Shown: positions 56,500 through 64,000 of the stretch, piece after piece
Numbering within the stretch: the first letter of the stretch is position 1
Layout: each line of letters begins with the position of its first letter
NCBI RefSeq assembly: GCF_013402815.2
Contig: NZ_CP058601.1
Span: 992,001 to 1,056,000, forward strand
Source: Natrinema halophilum
GTDB lineage: Archaea; Halobacteriota; Halobacteria; Halobacteriales; Natrialbaceae
DNA length: 64,000 bases
Reading direction: 5' to 3'
Translations under genes and position numbers: made by a program
Notes under the pieces: model-generated
What the model saw: the letters and a program-made list of their open reading frames with translations, nothing else
Databases searched by the model: none
What the model was told of the DNA's origin: nothing

Positions 56500-57276
56500 A
56501 TGGAAACGGTACCACACCACGGCCGGGAGACGGCTTACGATGTCGTCGACCGAGGCGGTAACGGTCCTCCGATCTGTTGTATCCACGGAAGCGGCGGTTC
56601 GCGCGGCATCTGGACCGGCCAACAGTCACTGGCGGATCGGTATCCGATCGTTACGGTCGATCTAAGCGGTCACGGAGATTCGTCTGATGCGGACGCAAGT
56701 GCCGGGTACACGGCGCTATCAGCCTACGCGGACGACGTACTAGCCGTCGTCGATGAAACTGACGCCGAAATCCTCGTCGGGAATTCACTCGGCGGTGCCA
56801 TCGTATTACATATCTTGCTCGAGCGCGAGTTCGATCCGACGGCGGTCGTCCTGACGGGGACCGGTGCACGACTCGGCGTCCTCGACGATCTGCTTACGTG
56901 GCTCAAATCGGACTTCGAACGAGCAGTCGAGTTCCTGCACGGACCGAACAGACTCTTTTACGATCCGGATCCCAAACTCCGAGAGCAATCGGTAGAACGA
57001 ATGTACGACTGCGGACAGAGAGTGACTCGACGGGATTTCTTGACCTGCCACGAGTTCGACGTCCGCAACGAACTCGGCAGTATCGACGTTCCCGCCCTCG
57101 CTGTGTACGGCGAATACGATCAGTTGACGCCGCCGTGGTTTCACGAGTACCTCGCCGACGAGATCGATGACGGAGAACTGGCCGAAATCGAAGACGCGGG
57201 TCATCTGGCGATGCTCGAGCAACCGACGGCGTTTAATGTGGTTGTCGACGACTTCCTGACGAAAACCAGCACGTGA
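56500..57276 (+). CDS. Alpha/beta hydrolase
   Basis: This 258-aa serine hydrolase has IHGSGGS for the oxyanion hole, the nucleophile elbow GNSLGG, a catalytic Asp candidate in YGEYDQLTP and His in AGHLAML. The ATG at 56500 is chosen because a TTTATGCC box lies 25-30 nt upstream and the fold begins there; a longer frame to 56404 is non-homologous. The substrate is unknown; similar proteins are esterases, haloperoxidase-like enzymes or lactonases. It stands between the cdc48 operon and DUF655. Confidence 0.85.
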   Translation: METVPHHGRETAYDVVDRGGNGPPICCIHGSGGSRGIWTGQQSLADRYPIVTVDLSGHGDSSDADASAGYTALSAYADDVLAVVDETDAEILVGNSLGGAIVLHILLEREFDPTAVVLTGTGARLGVLDDLLTWLKSDFERAVEFLHGPNRLFYDPDPKLREQSVERMYDCGQRVTRRDFLTCHEFDVRNELGSIDVPALAVYGEYDQLTPPWFHEYLADEIDDGELAEIEDAGHLAMLEQPTAFNVVVDDFLTKTST

Positions 57277-57357
57277 GTGTCGTAGGACGAGGGTCGTCGT
57301 CTCGGGTCGTCGGCAATTCGTATACGGGCGCCGCTGGGTCGAGTCCAGTCGCCGTCG

Positions 57358-57954
57358 TTACTGGTCCTGCTGTTGTTCCCGCCGGCCGACGAACGTCTGG
57401 TATTTCAAGTCGTCGTCGCGCAACTCCTCCAGAATGCGGTCGACGAGGATTTCGTCTGGGTCGTGCAGCCCGGATACCCGCTCGGACAGTTCCTCGAAGC
57501 TCTCGAACGGTTTGCGTTTGCGCTCGTCGAGGATCCCATTTCGGAGTTTCTTTCCGATTCCGGGCAGCAGATTCAACTGGTGGAGTCGCAGCGTAATCGG
57601 CTGCGCATCGTTGTAGAAGTCGACGAAGCGCTCTTCGTTCTCCTCGACGAGATCAGCGACGACGTACTCGAGTTCCGATTGTGCACCCGACGAGAGATCG
57701 TCGTACTCGACGCGATGTGCCTCGGTGACGACGTCCCGGTGAGCGGGCGGCTCGATGACTATCTCGCTCCCGATGGTTATCCGCTCATCTTCGTCAAACG
57801 CGACCTGATAGAGCTGAAAGTCCTCGATTCCGACAGCATAGCCTGCCGGTGACTTCGCATACTGTGGTCGGCCGTCGTCCGACAATCCGTGTGCGAGGTA
57901 ATCCAACACGACCGCTCGTCGAACGTCCATCTCGTCGTCATCGGCTTCGCTCAT
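57358..57954 (-). CDS. DUF655 protein (OB-fold plus helix-hairpin-helix)
   Basis: This 198-aa protein starts MSEADDDEMDVRRAVVLDYL, has an OB-like beta region, and then an HhH-type segment (RLHQLNLLPGIGKKLRNGILDERKRKPFESFEELSERVSGLHDP) that suggests nucleic-acid binding. DUF655 proteins have unknown function and in many archaea lie directly downstream of L21e and Rpo4. The start at 57954 is preferred over 57978: a TTTAAG box lies ~27-32 nt upstream. An amino-acid permease now separates it from Rpo4. It ends in a Gln/Glu-rich tail. Confidence 0.82.
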   Translation of the reverse strand: MSEADDDEMDVRRAVVLDYLAHGLSDDGRPQYAKSPAGYAVGIEDFQLYQVAFDEDERITIGSEIVIEPPAHRDVVTEAHRVEYDDLSSGAQSELEYVVADLVEENEERFVDFYNDAQPITLRLHQLNLLPGIGKKLRNGILDERKRKPFESFEELSERVSGLHDPDEILVDRILEELRDDDLKYQTFVGRREQQQDQ

Positions 57955-58207
57955 TTGATACAGATACGGCGACGGCATACTTAAAGAGTCGGCCCATTAG
58001 TCGGCGGAGTCGGATTCCGTTCACATCCGACGCTTCTCTCCGAACGGCGCTATCATGGCCGTGAATACACCGCTGCCGAAACAGTAGTAACTCACGGATC
58101 GAGTTCGATGGGTAGGTGTCGGCTGTGATACGTTTTGGGATCGCAAGTGACGAGACCGGATGCGGAAAAACCGGCCACGGTGAGGCGGATTTCGGTTTGA
58201 ACGGCAA

Positions 58208-59659
58208 TCAATCGATAGCCACGAACCAGAGCCCGATACCGACGACTATCGCCGCGACACCGAGCACCACGGCGGACAGTTCCAGGCTCGCCAGCAATAT
58301 AAGGTTCGACCCAACTGCGGCCATCGGGACCCACGGAACGGCCGGAACTCGAAACAATCGTTCTCGATCCGGGTTCTTCCGGCGAGACCAGATCAGCGCA
58401 CCGTTTACGAACACCAGCGCGGCGAGTAGCATGAAGTCGGCGAGGTGGGCGAGCGACTCGAGGCCTAACACCAAGCCGTGGGATTGCCCGGCTTCGGCCG
58501 ATGGCGTCCCGAAGAGAACGCCGAAAAACATGAAAAACGCTAGAATCAGGCCACCAGTCAAGATAACCGCCACCGTCGGAACGCCGGATTGTGGATCGAC
58601 CCGGTCTACTGGTTCCGGGAGATGATCCCGGTCGGCCATCGCCAACTTCACTCGCGAGCCGGCAAGCACCGTCGCGTTGGCAGCCGAGATCATGGATAGC
58701 AATGCACCTCCGATAAAGACGTAGAACCCGATATCGCCGAGGTAATACTGAGCCGCCCGCGCTAACGCGACTTCGCCGTGGGTAGCGACAAATGTTGTGG
58801 CAGCCGTAGACGAGGACATCGACGTTCGCTCGGCGAGAAATGCGTGAAAGCCCGCATCGTTGATCGCCAGCACCACCACGACAACGACGAACATATACAG
58901 CACGGTTACGATACCGATGCTCAGAAAGATGGCCCTGGGGACCGTCCGTTCGGGTGCTTCGATCTCGCCTTCGCTCGTCGCGATCGCTTCGAATCCGAAA
59001 AACGTGATGAATACGAGTGCTGACGTAAGAGCAACGTCTTCGAACTGCGCTGCGTGAGTTGCGAAAGACGTAGCAACGACATCCGCGTCGAACGCGCGAA
59101 ACCCGCCGACCAGAAAGAGGCCGATCAGAGCGACTTTCAACCCTGTTAGTGCGATCTGTAACGTTCTGGTTTCTGCCGTACCGATGAGATTGATCCCAAC
59201 CAGTACCGCGAGGACGGCGATTCCAGGGATCCAGTAGGGAAGCGCCTGGGGCAATGCAATTGCAGGACGTGCGAATCGGTTGAACCAGTCCGAAAAACTT
59301 GCCAGGTAGAAGGCTGCGCTGGCGGGATACCCTAGAATCAATAGCCAGCCGACGAGATACGACCAGTCCGAATCGAACACCTCAGCCACGTACGCGTAAC
59401 CTCCGCCATCGACGGTGTAGACGGTCGCGAATTCGGCGTAGGTCAGGGCAGTAAACGACGCGGCGACCGCCGCTAGCGCGAACGAGACGGTCGCCGCTGC
59501 GCCGACGTTTCCGACTGCAAGTCCCGAGAGTACAAAGATACCCCCAGCGATCATCGTCCCCGCACCGATCGCGGTAGCTCCGAGGAGGCCGATATCACGT
59601 TCGAGCGTTTCGGATTCAGAATCCGACCTCGAATCAGTCACCGCATCGGCTGGAGCCAC
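58208..59659 (-). CDS. APC-family amino acid/polyamine permease
   Basis: This 483-aa polytopic protein with about twelve membrane helices begins in GLLGATAIGAGTMIAGGIFVLSGLAVGNVGA, the APC helix-1 unwinding (GAG/GGIF) motif where substrate binds. Later helices include GYPASAAFYLASF and EGEIEAPERTVPRAIFLS. Amino acid or organic amine transport is inferred from the family; direction and substrate are unknown. It is inserted between the Rpo4 gene and DUF655, breaking a common archaeal order. A 249-bp gap (59660-59908) and a 253-bp gap (57955-58207) flank it without recognisable content. Confidence 0.88.
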   Translation of the reverse strand: MAPADAVTDSRSDSESETLERDIGLLGATAIGAGTMIAGGIFVLSGLAVGNVGAAATVSFALAAVAASFTALTYAEFATVYTVDGGGYAYVAEVFDSDWSYLVGWLLILGYPASAAFYLASFSDWFNRFARPAIALPQALPYWIPGIAVLAVLVGINLIGTAETRTLQIALTGLKVALIGLFLVGGFRAFDADVVATSFATHAAQFEDVALTSALVFITFFGFEAIATSEGEIEAPERTVPRAIFLSIGIVTVLYMFVVVVVVLAINDAGFHAFLAERTSMSSSTAATTFVATHGEVALARAAQYYLGDIGFYVFIGGALLSMISAANATVLAGSRVKLAMADRDHLPEPVDRVDPQSGVPTVAVILTGGLILAFFMFFGVLFGTPSAEAGQSHGLVLGLESLAHLADFMLLAALVFVNGALIWSRRKNPDRERLFRVPAVPWVPMAAVGSNLILLASLELSAVVLGVAAIVVGIGLWFVAID

Positions 59660-59908
59660 TATCTACACCCCCTCTCGGTGTTCATCCCCTGTTTAAGAAC
59701 CGCAGGGTAGTCCGCAATCGGACGACGTCCCTGAAGAGATTGTCATCGTATCGCTCTCCGGGACAGGTCTCGAAAAGGAGTATCGCTCTCACGTTTACTC
59801 GATCTTTCTGATGCGTATTTGATTACGCTTGTGGCCCTTCGAAACGCACGACAACACTGGAGTTTCGTGCTTTTCGATCCACAACAGAACGGTAATCCGC
59901 TCGGCCTG

Positions 59909-60265
59909 TTAGACGTACTGAGCGATGACGTTGAGAATTTCGTCGAGTTCATCGCCCGACAGTGAATAGCGTTGCTGTGCATACACCGACCGGAGCTCGT
60001 CCCGATCGCGGGGCAGGAGGTTCGCTATCTTATATGCAGTCGGTTCGTCGACCTTCTCTATATCTCGCAAGTCGTCGACGAGCGCCTGGGATTCCGCTGG
60101 CTCCAAGACGGTAAATCGGTTTGCGTGTTCGATCGCTCGCGCGAGTTCATAGCGCAGTTCGCGATTCTCGTCCATCGCGCGTTCGGCTTCGATGTCGGCG
60201 AGCAGTTCCTTCGTTTCCGAGACCGTCAGGAACTCCTCGTCGACGATCTCTTTGAAGATCGTCAT
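59909..60265 (-). CDS. rpoF: RNA polymerase subunit Rpo4 (RpoF)
   Basis: This 118-aa Rpb4-family subunit forms the RNA polymerase stalk with Rpo7. The helical pattern LTVSETKELLADIEAERAMDENRELRYELARAIEHANRF and IANLLPRDRDELRSVYAQQRYSLSGDELDEILNVI fits the family. It follows L21e by 6 nt on the same strand; the pair L21e-Rpo4 is standard. Confidence 0.92.
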   Translation of the reverse strand: MTIFKEIVDEEFLTVSETKELLADIEAERAMDENRELRYELARAIEHANRFTVLEPAESQALVDDLRDIEKVDEPTAYKIANLLPRDRDELRSVYAQQRYSLSGDELDEILNVIAQYV

Positions 60266-60271
60266 CCCCGA

Positions 60272-60580
60272 TCAGATCCGGCTTTTTTCCTGGTTTTGCG
60301 CCCGCAGATGGGCCGCGGTTACCAGCAGCGTCTTGTTCTTGCCGCCATCCTCGATCTGAACCTTGAACGCGCTTCCCTGTTTGCCGACGACTTCGCCGGT
60401 CCGACCGTCGAATCGTGGGTGGAAGCGTCCGTTTGGGACGCTTGGGTCGATTTTCAAATGGACTTTTTCGCCCGGCTCGTACTCCTGAATCGCACGCTGA
60501 GGCGGTGACGTGCCGCGATCCCGGGGATTGTTCGCGAGCTTCCTTCGAGTTCCCTGACGAGGGCCATTAGACTTCGGCAT
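60272..60580 (-). CDS. rpl21e: Large-subunit ribosomal protein L21e
   Basis: This 102-aa protein starts [66 protein letters not shown], the classic L21e signature. The ATG at 60580 is chosen; a longer frame to 60673 adds 31 non-homologous residues. It is the first gene of the L21e-Rpo4 pair. Confidence 0.95.
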   Translation of the reverse strand: MPKSNGPRQGTRRKLANNPRDRGTSPPQRAIQEYEPGEKVHLKIDPSVPNGRFHPRFDGRTGEVVGKQGSAFKVQIEDGGKNKTLLVTAAHLRAQNQEKSRI

Positions 60581-60681
60581 GGTCGTACGACCGGATTGTC
60601 CGGTGACGGTTATAAAACACACGTATTCCGTATTGACCGCTCGACGAGGCCAGTTTCCCGACCGGGCGGCCACCTGGATCG

Positions 60682-61713
60682 CTACCCTGTCAACGAGTCC
60701 TCATGCTCGGGCTGGTCCACTCGGTTCGGGCTATCGACCGATTCGTTCGTGAGCGACTCGAGAACCATTCCCCGGACGGGGTCCCAGTTCTCTGCCTCCC
60801 AGTCGGTGACGAGCAGGGTTCCGTCGCTCGTCTTGACGACGAATTGCTGGCTCGCCTGGAAGACCTGAACCACCGTTCCCGGTCGCTCGTCGAGCAGCAG
60901 ATCCGAGGAGAACGGCTGGGCGTTCCAGATCGTTATGCGTGTTCCATCGTGTTCGGTGAACGCGCCCGGATATGGATGTGCGACGGCCCGAACGAGGTTG
61001 TAGATCGTCTTCGTCGGGTCTTCCCAGTGGATAGCGCCATCCTCCGGGTTCCGCTTCGGATAATAGGTCGGCTCAGCCGTCTGAACCTCGAGCTCGGCGG
61101 TTCCAGCTAATACGTCGACGAGGATTTCCTCGAACAGTTGCTGGCCGGTCATCACGAGCTTGTGATACAACGACTGGATCGTGTCGTGGCGGTTGATGTC
61201 GAACTTTTTCGTGGCGACCACGTCACCCGAATCAGCCCCTTCGTCTAAATGCATTACCGAGAGGAGGAACCGATCGAGGTCTTCGATGAGCGACCAGTTC
61301 ATCGGCGACCGCCCCCTCCCCTTCGGCAAGCCAAAGGCCGACCCGTGGAGGCCAAGTGCTCCGCGTGTGAACGTCTCGAGAACATCACCAGGGATGAGTC
61401 GTTGCCAGCCGTGGACGAGCAATAAATCGGCATCGAGGGTGACGAAGTGGTCGACGTCTCTGTCGTCCATTCCGTAGGTTTCGGGATAGTAGATCGAAAC
61501 GTCGTGGTCCGCGGCGTACTCGGCGTGATCGTAGTAGCTACAGACGCCGTATCGCTCGCCCTGTTCGGGCGTCAGCGAAACGAGTTCGTCTACTTCGACC
61601 AGCTCCTCGTGAACGTACCGAAAAAGGTCGAACCCGGCATCTGTACAGCTGGCAAACACTATTTGCGGATCGCGAACCGGTTCGTCGTCAGTTGCGAGTT
61701 GATCGTGGGTCAT
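60682..61713 (-). CDS. Formyltransferase-fold protein (Fmt/ArnA-like), variant active site
   Basis: This 343-aa protein has an N-terminal formyltransferase domain and a C-terminal OB-like region ([36 protein letters not shown], a typical Fmt/ArnA-type stretch). H123 in [20 protein letters not shown] and D161 in EGADSGDV match two of the three conserved N10-formyl-THF transferase residues. The usual Asn two residues before the His is Gly121, so catalysis may differ. Sugar N-formyltransferases and methionyl-tRNA formyltransferases share this fold. The neighbours suggest a glycan role, but this is inference. It follows the deacetylase-like gene by 47 nt. Confidence 0.75.
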   Translation of the reverse strand: MTHDQLATDDEPVRDPQIVFASCTDAGFDLFRYVHEELVEVDELVSLTPEQGERYGVCSYYDHAEYAADHDVSIYYPETYGMDDRDVDHFVTLDADLLLVHGWQRLIPGDVLETFTRGALGLHGSAFGLPKGRGRSPMNWSLIEDLDRFLLSVMHLDEGADSGDVVATKKFDINRHDTIQSLYHKLVMTGQQLFEEILVDVLAGTAELEVQTAEPTYYPKRNPEDGAIHWEDPTKTIYNLVRAVAHPYPGAFTEHDGTRITIWNAQPFSSDLLLDERPGTVVQVFQASQQFVVKTSDGTLLVTDWEAENWDPVRGMVLESLTNESVDSPNRVDQPEHEDSLTG

Positions 61714-61760
61714 GTGGAGATCGTCGGATCGTAAATCGGCTGTCGTCTAGCTCGGTCGTT

Positions 61761-62540
61761 TTACGAGCGGCTTACGTTGTCGTCGATGAACTGGTGATTG
61801 AGGAATCCACTGAGCGACCGAAACCGATTATCGCGTTCGCGATACAGTCGCTCGGCGAACGACTGGTCGGATTCGGCCCACAGCCCTGGGTGGACCAGAA
61901 TCTGCAGCCGGTCGGGAAACCCATCGGCAAACGGAGGCGAACCACGCCACCGCTGGTTCGAGTCACCCCGGTACGCGATGGAAGTGAAGAACCGTTCCTC
62001 GTACGTACTCACGAACCCCTCGTAGCTCCGTTTCAGCACCCAATCCGGCGGGATGTGAAACGAGACGGCGTCGATCGGTTCCTCGATTGCCATCGAGAGT
62101 ATGTTGCGTTCCTTGTCGACTGCCGCGACGAGATCCTCGTTTGTGGGTTCCGACGACCAATACTGGTGCGGGCTAAAGTGCAGGCCGATGTCGTGACCCA
62201 GCGAGGTGATCCGATCGATGGCGTTTCGCGTTTCCTGACATAATGTGTTATAAAACGGCGACGAGAGCAGGAAGAAGTACGTAGCGGTGACGTCGTTGTC
62301 GGACTCGAGTTGCGCCATCTTCGTCGCCCGCTTCGGTGACCAGTCTACGTCGTGTCGCAAAAGGATCTCGCCATCGTCGATGGGGCCACCGTACGACGTG
62401 AACTCGTATCCACGCGACCGTAACTGAACGAGGAGTTCCTCGTACGTATCGTACGTAAACTGGATCGAGTTCGGGCAGTCATTCCCTCCGTTTTCGAGGT
62501 CATCCGTTGCGTTTTGTGATAACGACCCAACCATACCCAC
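61761..62540 (-). CDS. Polysaccharide-deacetylase-like (NodB-fold) protein
   Basis: This 259-aa protein carries the NodB-type RHDVDWS (residues 62-68) and GHDIGLHFSPH (115-125) motifs. These supply metal-site Asp and His residues in carbohydrate esterase 4 proteins. The start could be M1 at 62540 or M3 at 62534. It shows no signal peptide, so the enzyme is probably cytoplasmic and may act on a nucleotide-linked or lipid-linked sugar. It is followed closely by the formyltransferase gene and preceded by a 294-bp gap (62541-62834) with nothing recognised. Confidence 0.75.
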   Translation of the reverse strand: MGMVGSLSQNATDDLENGGNDCPNSIQFTYDTYEELLVQLRSRGYEFTSYGGPIDDGEILLRHDVDWSPKRATKMAQLESDNDVTATYFFLLSSPFYNTLCQETRNAIDRITSLGHDIGLHFSPHQYWSSEPTNEDLVAAVDKERNILSMAIEEPIDAVSFHIPPDWVLKRSYEGFVSTYEERFFTSIAYRGDSNQRWRGSPPFADGFPDRLQILVHPGLWAESDQSFAERLYRERDNRFRSLSGFLNHQFIDDNVSRS

Positions 62541-62834
62541 TTCGGTGCGACGATGGATGAAAGTTATGAGCGATGAAGGATCACCTAGGCTGCCATTACG
62601 ATCGGGATCGTTCCTCGAACGTACTACCGGCTACTCGTATCCCTAATGGGATGATGACTGCGTTTAGCGTCGAAAGCTGTTCATACTGGAGGAGCACTCA
62701 CTCCACATTCAACTGGAGGCGATGCCCGCTCAGTTCGGTCCGACGGGTTTCGGTGGTGGACCGATACCCAGCGCCGCATACAGGGAGAGTACTATAGAAC
62801 CGAATCCGGGAACGAGTACGCCGTGACCCGGCCC

Positions 62835-63830
62835 TCACTTGAGACCCTCGCTCGAGATGTGATAATCCAGTATTTGTTCGAACCCCTCGAGATATGCCCC
62901 TATATCGACACTCTGAATCTCGGATTCGAACTGCATCGCTCGTTCGTACTCGCCACGCCAACACTTCAGGAAGTGCTCGACGACGTTTGAGTGACGAATC
63001 GACTCGACGACGGAGCGAATCGGCGCCTCGGTCGGATTCTCCCTGATCAGTTGTATCGTCTCGTGAGAAACGATGTCGTTTTCCATCGCGTAGACGACGA
63101 CGCCGGAACTACAATCGCCCTCGGCTAGTTCTCGCTTCCAGGTCGAAATCCAGTTTCCAATGCGGGCCATCCGTTGGGTCCGGTCGCAGACCTGCCGGAG
63201 AACCGATAACTCACTCGAGTCGAACGTCGGGGCGTTCGAGAGGTCGATGTCGGCGTAGACGAAAATGAGCATGTTGTAAACGTCGTACCGCCATAGTTCG
63301 CGTTCAGAGACGAGACCGGGGTACGCGTTCGCGAGATACGAGTATTTGATCGCCTGAAAGACTTCCTGAAGGTCGAACTGAAGCAACTCCCTGAACTCTT
63401 TCGATCGAGGTCCGCTATCGTACAGCGTCGAGAACCGCTCCCAGACATCCGTTAAAAATCGAACGACGTCGCCGTCGACGTCGTCGCGGTCTGGATTCGC
63501 GCGCCGGTGGTCGAACGGAATCGCAGTCAGTTCGTCGAACGTCGCTCGGTCGGCGTGTTGTTCGGCGACGTCGTCAGCAACGACTGCGAATATCGTCGCA
63601 ACCAGTTTTGCGTCGCGAACGGGGCGGGTACGCTCCTCGTGGACGCAGGAAAGTCTAACCGTCGGAAAGAGGTGATAGAGCCATTGCCAGAGGAAACGAT
63701 CCCTGTCACCGGCAATATCGTCGTACGAATCAATCAATGGCAGGACTGTCTCGGGGAGATTTTGTTGTCGAACGGCAGCAAGTGGCCTTTCACCAGTACT
63801 GTGAGTGGAAACTTCAAACTCGTTTCGCAT
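62835..63830 (-). CDS. Class I terpene synthase-like protein (divergent, 331 aa)
   Basis: This all-helical protein has the spaced signature of class I terpene cyclases. An Asp-rich ADDVAE (D86, D87, E90; DDxxE type) lies near residue 86. An NSE/DTE-like NWISTWKRE (N226, T230, E234; D2 position is Trp) lies ~140 residues later, followed by the usual LAEGD tail, with a basic residue patch upstream. Length (331 aa) matches bacterial terpene synthases. Class I enzymes ionise a prenyl diphosphate with Mg2+; IdsA in this window could supply substrate. The start at 63830 is chosen over 63878: an AT-rich TATA stretch lies ~34 nt upstream, and the first 16 residues of the longer frame are not family-like. 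I infer the function only from motif spacing; a structural relative without activity remains possible. Confidence 0.6.
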   Translation of the reverse strand: MRNEFEVSTHSTGERPLAAVRQQNLPETVLPLIDSYDDIAGDRDRFLWQWLYHLFPTVRLSCVHEERTRPVRDAKLVATIFAVVADDVAEQHADRATFDELTAIPFDHRRANPDRDDVDGDVVRFLTDVWERFSTLYDSGPRSKEFRELLQFDLQEVFQAIKYSYLANAYPGLVSERELWRYDVYNMLIFVYADIDLSNAPTFDSSELSVLRQVCDRTQRMARIGNWISTWKRELAEGDCSSGVVVYAMENDIVSHETIQLIRENPTEAPIRSVVESIRHSNVVEHFLKCWRGEYERAMQFESEIQSVDIGAYLEGFEQILDYHISSEGLK

Positions 63831-63897
63831 TACACTGAAGCTGAAATTCAGGATTAATAAATTTATACATTCGCACACAAATTACTGGAGGCAATTT

Positions 63898-64000
63898 ATG
63901 ACGATTGTCTCTCGAATCGCGACGACACCGGAGAGTAACACACGCCTATCGTGCTGGCACCAAAGAAACACCCAATTCTATCGTGCTGGCACCGGAAAGG
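63898..64000 (+). CDS. Possible 5' end of a gene, truncated by the window edge
   Basis: The ATG at 63898 follows GGAGGCAATTT, a Shine-Dalgarno-like sequence, and the frame stays open to the edge (MTIVSRIATTPESNTRLSCWHQRNTQFYRAG...). It is divergent from the terpene-synthase-like gene and shares an AT-rich region with it. Part of it is a direct repeat whose 32-nt period does not keep frame. It is too short to identify. Confidence 0.3.
   Translation, partial: MTIVSRIATTPESNTRLSCWHQRNTQFYRAGTGK
63946..63993. repeat. 16-bp direct repeat with 32-nt period at the window edge
   Basis: CTATCGTGCTGGCACC occurs at 63946-63961 and again at 63978-63993. Only two units are visible, with a 16-nt spacer, and the window ends just after. 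The spacing and short size do not fit known haloarchaeal CRISPR repeats. It could be the edge of a mobile element or a longer tandem array continuing to the right. Confidence 0.5.

Noticed and set aside
63946-63993. CRISPR array
   Set aside because: Only two 16-bp units with a 16-nt spacer, not the ~30-nt repeats and ~35-nt spacers of haloarchaeal CRISPRs; no cas genes nearby.

Overview
The window is haloarchaeal chromosome. Coding is dense and GC-rich with G/C at third codon positions. The proteins are strongly acidic (Asp/Glu-rich tails on S2, L24e, S13 and Gins51). Many starts sit about 25-30 nt below an AT-rich TATA-like box, as in leaderless archaeal transcription. The machinery is archaeal: Rpo3/4/6/10, L7Ae, L21e, TmcA, Cdc48, PriS/Gins51, the mevalonate pathway with isopentenyl phosphate kinase, and RtcB with archease. 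Gene order fits the Natrialbales-type haloarchaea (Natrinema/Haloterrigena relatives), but the genus cannot be fixed from sequence alone.

Layout. 0-7.3 kb: a truncated P-loop ATPase, a small hypothetical, then three tandem paralogous 7TM-PAS histidine kinases. The first is broken by two frameshifts and a stop. Two ~112-bp palindromic elements sit between the kinases, and a third copy lies at 14.2 kb. 7.3-14.4 kb: an RNA ligase and its PIN-domain partner (divergent), a large FAD/Fe-S oxidase, superoxide dismutase and a small HTH regulator. 14.4-16 kb: the L7Ae-S28e-L24e-Ndk operon with a leader of roughly 125 nt. 16.3-24.7 kb: a frameshifted oleate hydratase, TmcA, an SDR, a DUF456 protein, GltX and a lipoprotein. 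24.8-35.7 kb: the isoprenoid and RNA-processing genes idsA, rnj, ipk and mvk, interrupted by a six-gene Trk potassium-uptake island. 35.8-39.2 kb: a ThiR-like regulator and a two-gene glycosyltransferase module. 39.2-45.5 kb: a long minus-strand operon tRNA-Ser, S13, S4, S11, Rpo3, tRNA-Leu, L18e, L13, S9, Rpo10, Rpo6, enolase, S2. 45.7-53.5 kb: MoaA, an HTH regulator ending in a 33-bp tandem repeat, RtcB, archease, a GNAT, PriS, Gins51 and a peroxiredoxin. 53.7-60.6 kb: Cdc48 with an Hsp20-like partner, a hydrolase, DUF655, an amino-acid permease, Rpo4 and L21e. 60.7-64 kb: a formyltransferase-like protein, a polysaccharide-deacetylase-like protein, and a 331-aa protein whose spaced motifs look like a class I terpene synthase.

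How the genes work together. Translation and transcription genes form the conserved backbone. The isoprenoid genes supply C5 to C20 prenyl diphosphates for archaeal lipids. The accessory material (kinase array, Trk island, glycosyltransferase pair, permease, 60.7-64 kb cluster) is set into or beside this backbone. The most unusual items are the terpene-synthase-like gene, the Trk island with two small membrane proteins, the palindromic element family beside the kinase array, the Cdc48/Hsp20-like overlap, and the stop-containing 33-bp tandem repeat. Functions rest on motif reading; no database search was possible.
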